From assembly GCF_011777505.1 (NCBI RefSeq), contig NZ_JAATJT010000002.1, forward strand, positions 372,001-436,000: a stretch of DNA of 64,000 nt. The letters are read 5' to 3'. A program made the translations under genes and the position numbers. Every line of letters starts with the position of its first letter. Position 1 is the first letter of the stretch. Shown one piece after another: positions 46,998 to 54,607 of this stretch. The notes beneath the pieces are model-generated. The model worked only from the letters and a program-made list of their open reading frames with translations. It searched no databases and had not been told where the DNA came from. Source of the DNA: Gaetbulibacter sp. S0825 (GTDB lineage Bacteria; Bacteroidota; Bacteroidia; Flavobacteriales; Flavobacteriaceae).

Positions 46998-47660
46998 TTA
47001 TTTAATTGTTGCAATTCTGTTATACTTGACCTTTCCTGTATTAATATCAATTATGTTTTCGATATTAATGCCTAAAGCATTATCAGATATTAAACCAACC
47101 TTAATGGAATGGTTTACGGTTTCTTTTAATTTCTCTGCTAATACTTTTAACTCAACTTGCTTATTGGTTTTGCAATATGTAGTGTATAATTCTTTTAATT
47201 GAGTATCAATTTTTCTGTTATAAGCGAATTCATCATTAAGTACAAATGATTCAAATTTTAAATTTGTTGCCCCTAGACGCTTTATTCCTAAATTGATAGT
47301 TACAATAAGATAAATCAAATCTTTAACTTGTCCTCTGTCATTATTAGTACAAAACATATCTAATGCCTTTGTTTTGATGAGGTTTGGGTAATCTGACATT
47401 AATTTTGAAATCTCTTTGTTGAACTTTATGAATAAGAGTTGATTTTGTTTATCAATATTCTCAGAATCATTTTCTGATGTATATGATTTGATAAATTCAA
47501 TTGCCTTATCTGTTTTACTTAAATCAATGTTTAAGTAATCTTTTGCCTTTTGTTGAGCAATACCTATTTTTTCTAATATGACCTTTACAGAAGCTTCAAG
47601 TTTATTCTTGTATGCTTCATTTATCATTAATGGTATTTTCTTTTTAATTTTATTTTCCAT
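46998..47660 (-). CDS. Element protein of unknown function
   Basis: 220 residues, hydrophilic and mostly helical (KNKLEASVKVILEKIGIAQQ, AIEFIKSYTSENDSENIDKQ), ending in a beta-like DINTGKVKYNRIATIK. No motif recognised. It lies 99 bp after the winged-helix gene on the same strand and may be the second gene of the putative replication module. Confidence 0.55.
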   Translation of the reverse strand: MENKIKKKIPLMINEAYKNKLEASVKVILEKIGIAQQKAKDYLNIDLSKTDKAIEFIKSYTSENDSENIDKQNQLLFIKFNKEISKLMSDYPNLIKTKALDMFCTNNDRGQVKDLIYLIVTINLGIKRLGATNLKFESFVLNDEFAYNRKIDTQLKELYTTYCKTNKQVELKVLAEKLKETVNHSIKVGLISDNALGINIENIIDINTGKVKYNRIATIK

Positions 47661-47759
47661 GGTGTTTTAATTTATTGTATTAAAAAGGGCAGAATACCAA
47701 AGTAAACCGCCCCTAACATTTAAAAAAAGAGTAAAATGTTTTTGTTTATATTATGTAAT

Positions 47760-48353
47760 TTATATTGCTAATTTTATATAATTGCTGACTGAGTTTTCAT
47801 AGTCTGTATTTTCATTATCATTATAGATTTTTTTAATTTTCTTGTATTCAGCTCTAGTTAACTTATTATTACATCGTTTATTTGATGTTTTATAAGTAGT
47901 AATACAATTTCCACAATTTGATAAAATCAATCCTTTTAATCTTCTAACGTATTCCGTTTTGTATTTTAATCCGTTAAATTGTTCAAGCTTTACTTTTAAA
48001 TATTTCTTTGGATTGACTTCAACCTTATACCTATTTGAATAGTCTGAATGTATATATTCAATATACCCTTTATCAGCTAGTTTCTTAACTGACCTTGATT
48101 GGTTAGTTTGAGTGATACCTGTTAAACCTGTAATAAGCTGATTTGGTATATTTTGATAAAAATCTTCAAATGATGAATATCTTACGATTGCTAAATAAAT
48201 TGCCAAATCATTTATAGTTAAATCACAATCTAAAAATATTTCAATATCAATTTTTTTGTAGAGTTCGTTTTCCTGAAACCAATCTTCTTGTATAAAAATG
48301 AATAGGGGAGAATACTCGTATTCTTCTCTAGTTTTGTTTAACTGCTTGTTCAT
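47760..48353 (-). CDS. Winged-helix DNA-binding protein, possible replication initiator
   Basis: 197 residues. DLTINDLAIYLAIVRYSSFE followed by LITGLTGITQTNQSRSVKKL and ADKGYIEYI is a winged-helix pattern, as in plasmid Rep and MarR-type proteins. The C-terminal third is Lys/Asn-rich with two Cys (SNCGNCITTYK). Its gene overlaps the end of the small HTH gene upstream by 26 bp, and four 20-bp iterons lie upstream of both. Rep or autoregulator are both possible. Confidence 0.6.
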   Translation of the reverse strand: MNKQLNKTREEYEYSPLFIFIQEDWFQENELYKKIDIEIFLDCDLTINDLAIYLAIVRYSSFEDFYQNIPNQLITGLTGITQTNQSRSVKKLADKGYIEYIHSDYSNRYKVEVNPKKYLKVKLEQFNGLKYKTEYVRRLKGLILSNCGNCITTYKTSNKRCNNKLTRAEYKKIKKIYNDNENTDYENSVSNYIKLAI

Positions 48354-48510
48354 AATGTCTATTTTGACTGTTATCGATTTTGATAATCTCTTTAGCTTTA
48401 ACTTTATACCTGAATGCTCTTGTGGTTATACCAAGTTTGATACAGGCTTCTTTCATATTATCATATCTTATTCCTTTATGGAAATAATGATGAGTTTGTA
48501 ATTTGTCCAT
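48328..48510 (-). CDS. Small helix-turn-helix protein
   Basis: 60 residues from ATG 48510; a TTG at 48531 is possible. RYDNMKEACIKLGITTRAFR then YKVKAKEIIKI is a helix-turn-helix of the NUMOD1/excisionase-like type. It overlaps the winged-helix gene by 26 bp. Its start lies 24 bp from the first iteron. A candidate excisionase or repressor. Confidence 0.6.
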   Translation of the reverse strand: MDKLQTHHYFHKGIRYDNMKEACIKLGITTRAFRYKVKAKEIIKIDNSQNRHYEQAVKQN

Positions 48511-48533
48511 TGTTACTAAATTAAGTTTCAAAA

Positions 48534-48617
48534 GTTAATATTTTAATGTACCGGTTAACATTTTAATGTACCGGTAGTTAATATTTTAATATACTGGGTT
48601 AACATTTTAATATACCG
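48534..48617. repeat. Four 20-bp iterons
   Basis: Consensus GTTAAyATTTTAATrTACCG, copies starting at 48534, 48554, 48577 and 48598 (steps of 20, 23 and 21 bp), differing at only a few positions. Near-helical spacing next to a winged-helix gene is typical of plasmid iterons or of a cooperative operator. Confidence 0.85.
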
Positions 48618-48905
48618 TTATATATAAATTTTAATAGTAGTTTTTAATTTATAAGTTATAGAAAAAAGAGGCAAAGCTGTGCTTTGCTGATTATTTTTTA
48701 ATTGTCTTTATGGAATGAATTGAACATCTATTTAACTTCTATCCTCATAGAGCCCAAATGATATTAAACTAATTTTTAAAATAAAGGTTTTAAGAAGTGT
48801 TATAAATTTGTGTTAGTATAATATATTGATTTGCTTATAACCATTATTAAAACGGTTAAAAAACGCATTAAGCCAATTTTATAATGCAATTCTTCATTTA
48901 ACTTT
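48618..48905. other. Intergenic region with a GC stem-loop
   Basis: 288 bp without a gene. GCAAAGC (48671-48677) and GCTTTGC (48681-48687) form a 7-bp stem with a TGT loop and T-rich sequence on both sides; it may terminate transcription from the right. Otherwise AT-rich, and with the iterons it could form an origin. Confidence 0.45.
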
Positions 48906-49148
48906 TTATAAAACAATTGTAATCGCAATTTTAGTTTTTTTCTGTTTAATAAAATTGTCGTACACTTCTTTTAAAACCAATGTAGTTTGTTTCATTAAGT
49001 GATGATTACTCTTTGCAGGGTCAACAATTTTGTAGTAATCGTTTATAAATACATCAAGAGCAGGAACAACTTTTCTATTTTTTGAATAGACTTTCATTAA
49101 TGCCAACCCTCGCTCCGATATTCTGTTCTTATTTATTATGTTGTTCAT
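48906..49148 (-). CDS. Small element protein of unknown function
   Basis: 80 residues, basic and helical: NIINKNRISERGLALMKVYS, then VVPALDVFINDYYKIVDPAK and a C-terminal KKTKIAITIVL. No family recognised. A 293-bp leader region precedes it. Confidence 0.5.
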   Translation of the reverse strand: MNNIINKNRISERGLALMKVYSKNRKVVPALDVFINDYYKIVDPAKSNHHLMKQTTLVLKEVYDNFIKQKKTKIAITIVL

Positions 49149-49384
49149 AGCGTTAATTTTTTATTATTTACCTTAATTTTTAGAATGTTCAAAACCACTT
49201 ATCTATCTATTATACGGAGTTAAGTAGTTGTTGCATCAGCTATCTCTTTATCCATAAGGCTTTTGAGAGATTTGAATGTAAAATTGAACTGTAAATAATG
49301 TAAGGGTTAAAACCACTAAAATCAATAAAATATTTTAGTTTTTTATCGAAGTGGAAGTTTTGATTTTTTTACTAATTATTGAAA

Positions 49385-49417
49385 ATAAAAAAGCCACTAT
49401 ATTATTCATAAAGTGGC
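49385..49417 (-). terminator. Terminator of the 147-residue secreted-protein gene
   Basis: On the minus strand GCCACT (read from 49417) pairs with AGTGGC (to 49393) and is followed by six T. It lies 25 bp after the stop codon at 49442. Confidence 0.75.
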
Positions 49418-49441
49418 GAGTTTTAATATTATTTATTGTGC

Positions 49442-49885
49442 TTATTCGTTTATTTTCTTCATTAATTTTTTCAAATATGTTTTAGGAATAATTGTATAAG
49501 CCTTTCCAACATAAACATTTGTAACGAATTGTTTATTGCCATATCGAACTATTTTGACTTCCTTTTTGTTTAATACATGGTCATTCATTACAACTGAAAC
49601 GTCAACACTTTTTTCTGTTTTAGGTGCTAATTGAACTTCCTCTAATTTTTTAAAGAAGTATAACATTGCTTCTTTATTTTCAAAATTTACGCTTTCTATA
49701 GCATCAATATGGTCGTATCTTTCATCTTGAAACATAAATACAACACCATCACTTTCGCCTAATGTTTGAATTACTTGGTCGCCTGATTTGTAAAATGTTT
49801 TAATAGGTTTAGAAACAGATATTTCTTGTGAATTAACACTCAATCCATAAAGTAATACCAATGAAATTAAAAATATTTTTTTCAT
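49442..49885 (-). CDS. Secreted element protein of unknown function
   Basis: 147 residues from ATG 49885 with a signal peptide (IFLISLVLLYGLSVNSQ). The reading frame is open to 50110, but that upstream part runs through a strong inverted repeat and lacks coding character. The mature part is beta/alpha mixed (ESDGVVFMFQDERYDHIDAI, KKLEEVQLAPKTEKSVDVSV). No family recognised. A terminator follows. Confidence 0.65.
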   Translation of the reverse strand: MKKIFLISLVLLYGLSVNSQEISVSKPIKTFYKSGDQVIQTLGESDGVVFMFQDERYDHIDAIESVNFENKEAMLYFFKKLEEVQLAPKTEKSVDVSVVMNDHVLNKKEVKIVRYGNKQFVTNVYVGKAYTIIPKTYLKKLMKKINE

Positions 49886-50235
49886 AATAAAAAATTTAGG
49901 TTTTACCATAAGGTTCTTTAGGTAGGTTAATTTATTTAATAAAGAAAGAGGGCGTGAACCTCTGACTAACGTTAATACTATACGAGGTATCTGGAAACAC
50001 CAAGAAGATATTGAACAGCAAAGATAACACGCCCCAAAATGGCGCATTGACTTAACTATTTCCTCTTCTTTAAAATTTTCCAGATTTTCGTATAGAGAAA
50101 CAATTAGCAACGCTAACTCTTTATGTATTTGATTTTAAGTATTCTTTCTTATAATTATTTATTTATGATTGTAAAAATAAGTTTAATTTGAGAGTATTAA
50201 TATGATAAATTTTAAAAATCAGGATTAAGACAGAA
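49886..50235. other. Structured intergenic region after the integrase gene
   Basis: 350 bp. The arms 49978-49997 and 50077-50095 are inverted copies (TTTCCAGAT and CGTATAG identical, with a 1-base gap). Inside or nested are GGGCGTG (49950-49956) with CACGCCC (50028-50034) and AGAGG/CCTCT (49947-49963). This could be a structured RNA on the minus strand, the 5' leader of the secreted protein, or a recombination site. No gene seen. Confidence 0.5.
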
Positions 50236-51771
50236 TTAATTTGAATTATTGTGCTTGTCAATTTCATTTTCATCGAAATAAAGTTCGTTACTTATCATCA
50301 TTTTTAAATTCTCATCATTTATTGGATGTCTTAGAGGTAGCTTCTCATTGATATATCTTTCGCTTTCAGGTTTACGAGCTTCCCAACCAAGTTTAGTGCT
50401 ATTAGGTTTATGTAGGTCGTAAATGTGCCAACCAAAAACATCAATGAGAACACGATTTCTATAAATTACAATAGATTTTAGTATATCTTTAATTTGTATT
50501 TTGAAAACTTCTAAATCCTTATCGAAATGTTTAATTTCATTTTCTAAAGCTGTCTTAAAGCCTTTGATTTCCTCATTAAGCTTATCATTATTTATTTTTA
50601 CTTTATTCAACCCATCTTTAATAATCGCAATATGGTTATTATATTGTTCATCGGACATTTCATCGTCTAAAATTATTGTTTGAAGTCTGATACGCCTCCT
50701 TTTTAATTTCTCTTGCTCCTTATTATTAGCTTTTATCAACGCTTCATTTGATAATATTTTCAATTCTATTTCATCACGATATTGTTTCTCTTTAGTTTTT
50801 TTAGCATGTTTTTCAACCGCAAGTCGTACCATTCTAAAAAGCCAAGGACGATTTATTGAGTTCTTACATCTTGTGTCTTTGCAAATAAAAATATCTATTC
50901 GTCCTTGAGGAATTACTTTTTGGTGCATTGTATTGTCACACTCTCCACAGGAAATTTTACCTTGAACAATATTTGTATTTACTTTTGTTCTACTACCAAA
51001 TTTACTTCTGCTATCAATTGAGTTGTTTGCTTTTTGCCATAGATTCTCTGTTACTATTGGCGGTACTGGGAGTGTTAAATTATTATATTTTCTTTCTCCT
51101 TTATGAAATGTGTTTCTTACTATTCCACTAAGTGTACCAATTGCGATTTTTCTGTTATATTCAGATTCGATTATAGCAGAGATATTTCTCATGCCTTGTC
51201 CTTTAGATGCCAACTCAAAGATTCTTTTTATCATTGGAGCTTGTTCTTCATCTATCACAGGTGTTCCATCTTCTCCTTTTTTATATCCGATTATATTACC
51301 TCCAAAAGCAAGGTTCTTTTTTGCATTTGACATTTTACCTGATTTAATTCTAGATGATAGTAGCCTAGATTCATTAGCAGCCATGACACCAAGCATTGAG
51401 ATTATTAAATCTGATTTAAAATCACGGTTACCGTTTTTGTCTAATGTGGATTCTCCTAAATCTTTGATATGAATATTGATACCTTTAGAACTATATCGTT
51501 CAACTACATTTTGAATATCACTGTTTTTTCTTCCCAAACGAGAAATTTCTAATACTAGAATATGCTTAACTTCTTGATTAAGCTCAATGAATTTTTCCAT
51601 TTGATTAAAACCAATCCTATTATCGGTTTTAGTTTTAGAACCACTTACTTTGTCTTCAAATATTTTAATCAAATCCAAGTTTTTATCTATGGCAAATTTT
51701 TCAATATCATCATACTGCCTTTGTAAAGACTGGTCTTGTGTACTTACTCTGAGGTATGCAACTGCTTTCAT
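50236..51771 (-). CDS. Large serine recombinase, integrase of the element
   Basis: 511 residues. Resolvase-type catalytic domain (Ser10 in YLRVSTQDQ, LEISRLGRKN), Recombinase domain (AFGGNIIGYKKGEDGTPVID, NTFHKGERKYNNLTLPVPPI), zinc ribbon C-x2-C-x(20)-C-x4-C (CGECDNTM ... CKDTRCKN) and a long coiled coil at about 330-430. This is the phiC31-type layout, and such enzymes use a 2-bp crossover, which agrees with the AA shared by attL and attR. It lies about 700 bp from attR. The CHAT-like gene ends 7 bp before its start. Confidence 0.95.
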   Translation of the reverse strand: MKAVAYLRVSTQDQSLQRQYDDIEKFAIDKNLDLIKIFEDKVSGSKTKTDNRIGFNQMEKFIELNQEVKHILVLEISRLGRKNSDIQNVVERYSSKGINIHIKDLGESTLDKNGNRDFKSDLIISMLGVMAANESRLLSSRIKSGKMSNAKKNLAFGGNIIGYKKGEDGTPVIDEEQAPMIKRIFELASKGQGMRNISAIIESEYNRKIAIGTLSGIVRNTFHKGERKYNNLTLPVPPIVTENLWQKANNSIDSRSKFGSRTKVNTNIVQGKISCGECDNTMHQKVIPQGRIDIFICKDTRCKNSINRPWLFRMVRLAVEKHAKKTKEKQYRDEIELKILSNEALIKANNKEQEKLKRRRIRLQTIILDDEMSDEQYNNHIAIIKDGLNKVKINNDKLNEEIKGFKTALENEIKHFDKDLEVFKIQIKDILKSIVIYRNRVLIDVFGWHIYDLHKPNSTKLGWEARKPESERYINEKLPLRHPINDENLKMMISNELYFDENEIDKHNNSN

Positions 51772-51778
51772 ATTAATT

Positions 51779-52414
51779 CTATTTTATTGCTAGTCTCGTT
51801 CTTTGAATTTTCTTATTAGGTCTAATCAAGTTTTGATTGAGTTCTTTTTTATTATTTCTTATGAATGAATAATAATTGATGGGGATATTATGAATATTAA
51901 CTAGTGATTGTAAAACTTTTTTAATTTCTGGTTGTCCCATTCTATCGCTGTCATTTTCATTCATTAAATGATAAAAACTAGACCAAAAAACAGAGGACTT
52001 ATCAAAATTTATTTTATCTGGCGAACCTATTAACGATGTGCAACCTGTTCTTGGTATCAATGTTTTTGCAAACTCAAAATTACTTGCCTTACATGCGGAC
52101 ATAAAAACCCTTTTGTTATTTAAGTATTCACCTATGATTTCTTCAAATTCTGAAAAAAATAAACTTTCAAAGGTGAATCCGATTTGACTATCGTTAGCAT
52201 GACAAGAGAAATGAAGATATCTAAACTCTGATGCTTCAAATTCAATAATTATTTCTTCCAGTTCTTGTCTAGTTCTGATATAGTAATATTCATTAGGAAT
52301 ATCACATAAGTCAAGAATATCTTTTAAAACTTGCCCATCAAGATTTCCTTTTTTTTCATCTTTAAGCTTTAAAGTTTCAATTATAAAAACTCCATATTTA
52401 TCTGTGGCATCCAT
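51779..52414 (-). CDS. Caspase/CHAT-like cysteine protease candidate
   Basis: 211 residues with a single predicted domain. RYLHFSCHANDSQIGF (His72) and KRVFMSACKASNFEFAKTL (Cys108) match the His-Cys dyad and flanking strands of CHAT/caspase-like proteases, followed by the GCTSLIGSPDKINF strand and a helix with SVFWSSFYHL. No sensor or repeat domain is fused. It is encoded between attR and the integrase, 7 bp upstream of the latter. Similar proteases act as suicide effectors in bacterial immunity; that role here is inference. A weak -7 box (TATATTTA, 52455-52448) precedes it. Confidence 0.7.
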   Translation of the reverse strand: MDATDKYGVFIIETLKLKDEKKGNLDGQVLKDILDLCDIPNEYYYIRTRQELEEIIIEFEASEFRYLHFSCHANDSQIGFTFESLFFSEFEEIIGEYLNNKRVFMSACKASNFEFAKTLIPRTGCTSLIGSPDKINFDKSSVFWSSFYHLMNENDSDRMGQPEIKKVLQSLVNIHNIPINYYSFIRNNKKELNQNLIRPNKKIQRTRLAIK

Positions 52415-52469
52415 AATTTATTAATTATTTGTATGTATTTTGTGTGATAAATATAATAAAAATAAACTT

Positions 52470-52521
52470 GAGCTATATGTAGTATAGGGTAATTAAGGTA
52501 GCTCGTACCATAGCTGATCTA
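52470..52521. repeat. attR of the yifB element
   Basis: Right junction. Crossover AA at 52495-52496; 52470-52494 is the left half of attP and 52497-52521 is yifB. The left half matches the reverse complement of the right half at 39708-39732 in 19 of 25 positions. Confidence 0.85.
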
Positions 52522-52605
52522 GAAGGTGTAGAAAAGATTAATGGCAATCATATTAGTGAAGCTATTCAATACCGAAGTTTAGATAGAGAAGGTTGGTTAG
52601 GTTAA
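52497..52605 (+). pseudogene. yifB: 3' remnant of yifB
   Basis: Beginning at the G that completes the interrupted Lys codon, this encodes [20 protein letters not shown] then [15 protein letters not shown] and a stop, the exact C-terminus of YifB. It has no start codon of its own. The frame is intact, so precise excision of the element would restore the gene. Confidence 0.95.
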
Positions 52606-52635
52606 AATGACTTTATAAAATTAAAATAATCTCTA

Positions 52636-53862
52636 ATGATTAGAAACTGGTTTAAAAACATTGGTCCAGGACCATTAGTGGCAGCTGCCTTTATTGGTCC
52701 AGGAACGGTGACTTTATGTACTGTAGCTGGAGTTAATTTTGGCTATGCCTTACTTTGGGCTATGGTACTGTCTATAGTTGCGACTATAGTTTTACAGGAA
52801 ATGTCCGCGCGTTTGGGTATTATTTCTCAAAAAGGTCCTGCTGAGATTATTAGAACGGAAATTAAAAGCCCATTAATCAAAGGATTTTCTATTTTATTAA
52901 TCTTATCAGCCATCGTTATTGGTAATGCCGCTTATGAAGCTGGGAATATTAGTGGTGGTGTTTTAGGGCTCGAAGCTGTTTTGGGCCATCACTCGGTAGA
53001 TATTGGCTCATTTTCTTTAAACTATTTTAGCGTTGCTATTGGTTTAGTGGCCTTTATACTCTTGTATATTGGTAATTACAAGATTTTAGAAAAAGCACTC
53101 GTGTCATTAGTTATATTGATGAGTATTGCGTTTATCGTAACGGCTATTATGACGAAGCCAAATCTAACCGAGGTGTTTAAAGGTGTCTTTGTTCCTAAAT
53201 TCCCAGATCATAGTATCTTAATCGTTATTGGGTTGATTGGGACAACTGTAGTGCCATATAATCTCTTTTTGCATGCGTCTTTGGTAAAAGAAAAATGGAA
53301 AAGCAATACGGATTTAAAACACGCTCGAAAAGACACTATTGTTGCAGTGGTTTTAGGAGGTGTAGTATCCATGTGCATCATTATATCTGCAGCAGCTATT
53401 CAATCAAGTGAAATTAGTAATGCTGCAGACTTAGCAAAAGGCTTAGAGCCACTTTTTGGAAGTTTCTCTAAATATTTTCTAGCAATAGGATTATTTGCAG
53501 CAGGTATTACAAGTGCTATCACAGCACCATTGGCAGCAGCTTTTGTAGCCACAGGTTGTTTGGGTTTGTCTACTAACATGAGGTCTAAAAAATTTAGAGG
53601 TGTATGGATGTTTATTTTGGTAGTTGGTGTGTTATCGTCGTCATCTGGAATTAAATCGATAGAAATTATAAAATTTGCTCAAGTTGCTAATGGTATTCTA
53701 TTACCAGTAATAGCAGGGTTTCTTATATGGATTATGAATAAACATTCTGTTTTAGGTGATTATAAAAACACGATGAGACAAAATGTAATAAGTGTTGTTA
53801 TTCTCGCAATCACTATTTTTCTGGGAGCTAAAAGCATATTAAAAGTTTTTGAATTACTATAA
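52636..53862 (+). CDS. Nramp-fold transporter, probable 5-oxoproline carrier
   Basis: 408 residues with about eleven membrane helices of the Nramp fold. The metal-binding DPGN of helix 1 reads GPGT (21-24) and the MPHN of helix 6 reads VPYN (206-209), so the residues that coordinate Mn2+/Fe2+ are absent. It is followed directly by pxpA, pxpB and pxpC. The same link occurs in Bacillus (ycsG with ycsF-kipIA). The best reading is a carrier for 5-oxoproline or a related compound; this is inference from residue loss and context. Confidence 0.85.
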   Translation: MIRNWFKNIGPGPLVAAAFIGPGTVTLCTVAGVNFGYALLWAMVLSIVATIVLQEMSARLGIISQKGPAEIIRTEIKSPLIKGFSILLILSAIVIGNAAYEAGNISGGVLGLEAVLGHHSVDIGSFSLNYFSVAIGLVAFILLYIGNYKILEKALVSLVILMSIAFIVTAIMTKPNLTEVFKGVFVPKFPDHSILIVIGLIGTTVVPYNLFLHASLVKEKWKSNTDLKHARKDTIVAVVLGGVVSMCIIISAAAIQSSEISNAADLAKGLEPLFGSFSKYFLAIGLFAAGITSAITAPLAAAFVATGCLGLSTNMRSKKFRGVWMFILVVGVLSSSSGIKSIEIIKFAQVANGILLPVIAGFLIWIMNKHSVLGDYKNTMRQNVISVVILAITIFLGAKSILKVFELL

Positions 53863-54603
53863 ATGCATAACATTTCAATAGATATAAACGCTGATATTGG
53901 TGAAGGCGTAGGTAACGAAGCAGATTTAATGCCGCTACTTTCTTCTTGTAACATAGCTTGTGGTGGACATGCTGGAGATTATGAATCAATGAGAATATGT
54001 GTTGAATTAGCTAAACAACATCGTGTTAAAATTGGTGCGCATCCCTCGCTTCCTGATAAAGATAACTTTGGAAGACAGATTGTAGATATGTCTTGCGCGG
54101 CTTTATATCAAACAGTTAAAAATCAGATTAAATCCTTGATGAATATTGTAAGAGAAGAACATGCAGCCTTGCACCATATAAAGCCTCATGGCGCACTATA
54201 TAATTTAGCTGCAAAAGATAGAACTACCGCTGAGGTTGTTGTTGAAGTTATGAAAAGCATTCATTTGCCATTAAAGCTTTATGTGCCTTATGGGTCAGTG
54301 ATTTCGGAAGTAGCGATTAAAGAGGGTGTTCCTATTGTATATGAAGTGTTTGCTGATAGAAATTATAATGATGACTTATCACTCGTTTCAAGAACTAAGG
54401 AGAAGGCTGTGATTCATGATGCGGATAAAATGACACTTCATGTTCAAAATATGATTTTATATAAAAAGGTAACAGCTGTAAACGGAGTAGAGGTGCCAAT
54501 TAAAGCAGATACTATTTGCATTCATGGAGATAATCCAGAAGTCTTAAAATTGATAAAAAAACTACGACAAAATTTAATAGATTCTGGAGTTAAAATTCAA
54601 TAA
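53863..54603 (+). CDS. pxpA: 5-oxoprolinase subunit A (LamB/YcsF family)
   Basis: 246 residues: SIDINADIGEGVGNEADLMP and NIACGGHAGDYESM, then KIGAHPSLPDKDNFGRQIVD and HHIKPHGALYN are the YcsF signatures. With PxpB and PxpC it cleaves 5-oxoproline to glutamate using ATP. Starts on the base after the transporter stop codon. Confidence 0.95.
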   Translation: MHNISIDINADIGEGVGNEADLMPLLSSCNIACGGHAGDYESMRICVELAKQHRVKIGAHPSLPDKDNFGRQIVDMSCAALYQTVKNQIKSLMNIVREEHAALHHIKPHGALYNLAAKDRTTAEVVVEVMKSIHLPLKLYVPYGSVISEVAIKEGVPIVYEVFADRNYNDDLSLVSRTKEKAVIHDADKMTLHVQNMILYKKVTAVNGVEVPIKADTICIHGDNPEVLKLIKKLRQNLIDSGVKIQ

Positions 54604-54607
54604 TGTT

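Larger units (their letters stand above)
39706..52496. mobile_element. 12.8-kb serine-integrase element inserted in yifB
   Basis: An insertion of 12,789 bp bounded by attL and attR. Codon-level reconstruction of yifB places the crossover at an AA dinucleotide. It encodes a large serine recombinase, a second small serine recombinase, an OLD nuclease pair, a CHAT-like protease candidate, a winged-helix protein with iterons, an SRAP-type protein and about nine unknown small proteins. Almost all genes point left. No relaxase, conjugation, capsid or terminase gene is evident, so it may be mobilised in trans, be a plasmid-like integrative element, or be a satellite. Confidence 0.92.

Noticed and set aside
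48534-48617. Direct repeats considered as a CRISPR array
   Set aside because: The repeats are almost back to back with 0-3 bp between copies and no spacers, and no cas gene is present; they are iterons or operator sites.
49220-49255. An 11-codon minus-strand frame (MDKEIADATTT) as a leader peptide
   Set aside because: It is short, has no attenuator-type pairing with downstream sequence that I could find, and could arise by chance.
49886-50110. Upstream extension of the secreted-protein gene to 50110
   Set aside because: The extension runs through nested inverted repeats, is Cys-rich and unlike the rest, and would bury the signal peptide inside the protein.
51103-51472. Plus-strand open frames opposite the integrase
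   Set aside because: They are antisense to conserved recombinase domains and hydrophobic only through codon complementarity.
39706-52496. Prophage or conjugative element
   Set aside because: No capsid, terminase, tail, relaxase, coupling protein or type IV secretion gene could be recognised in the element.
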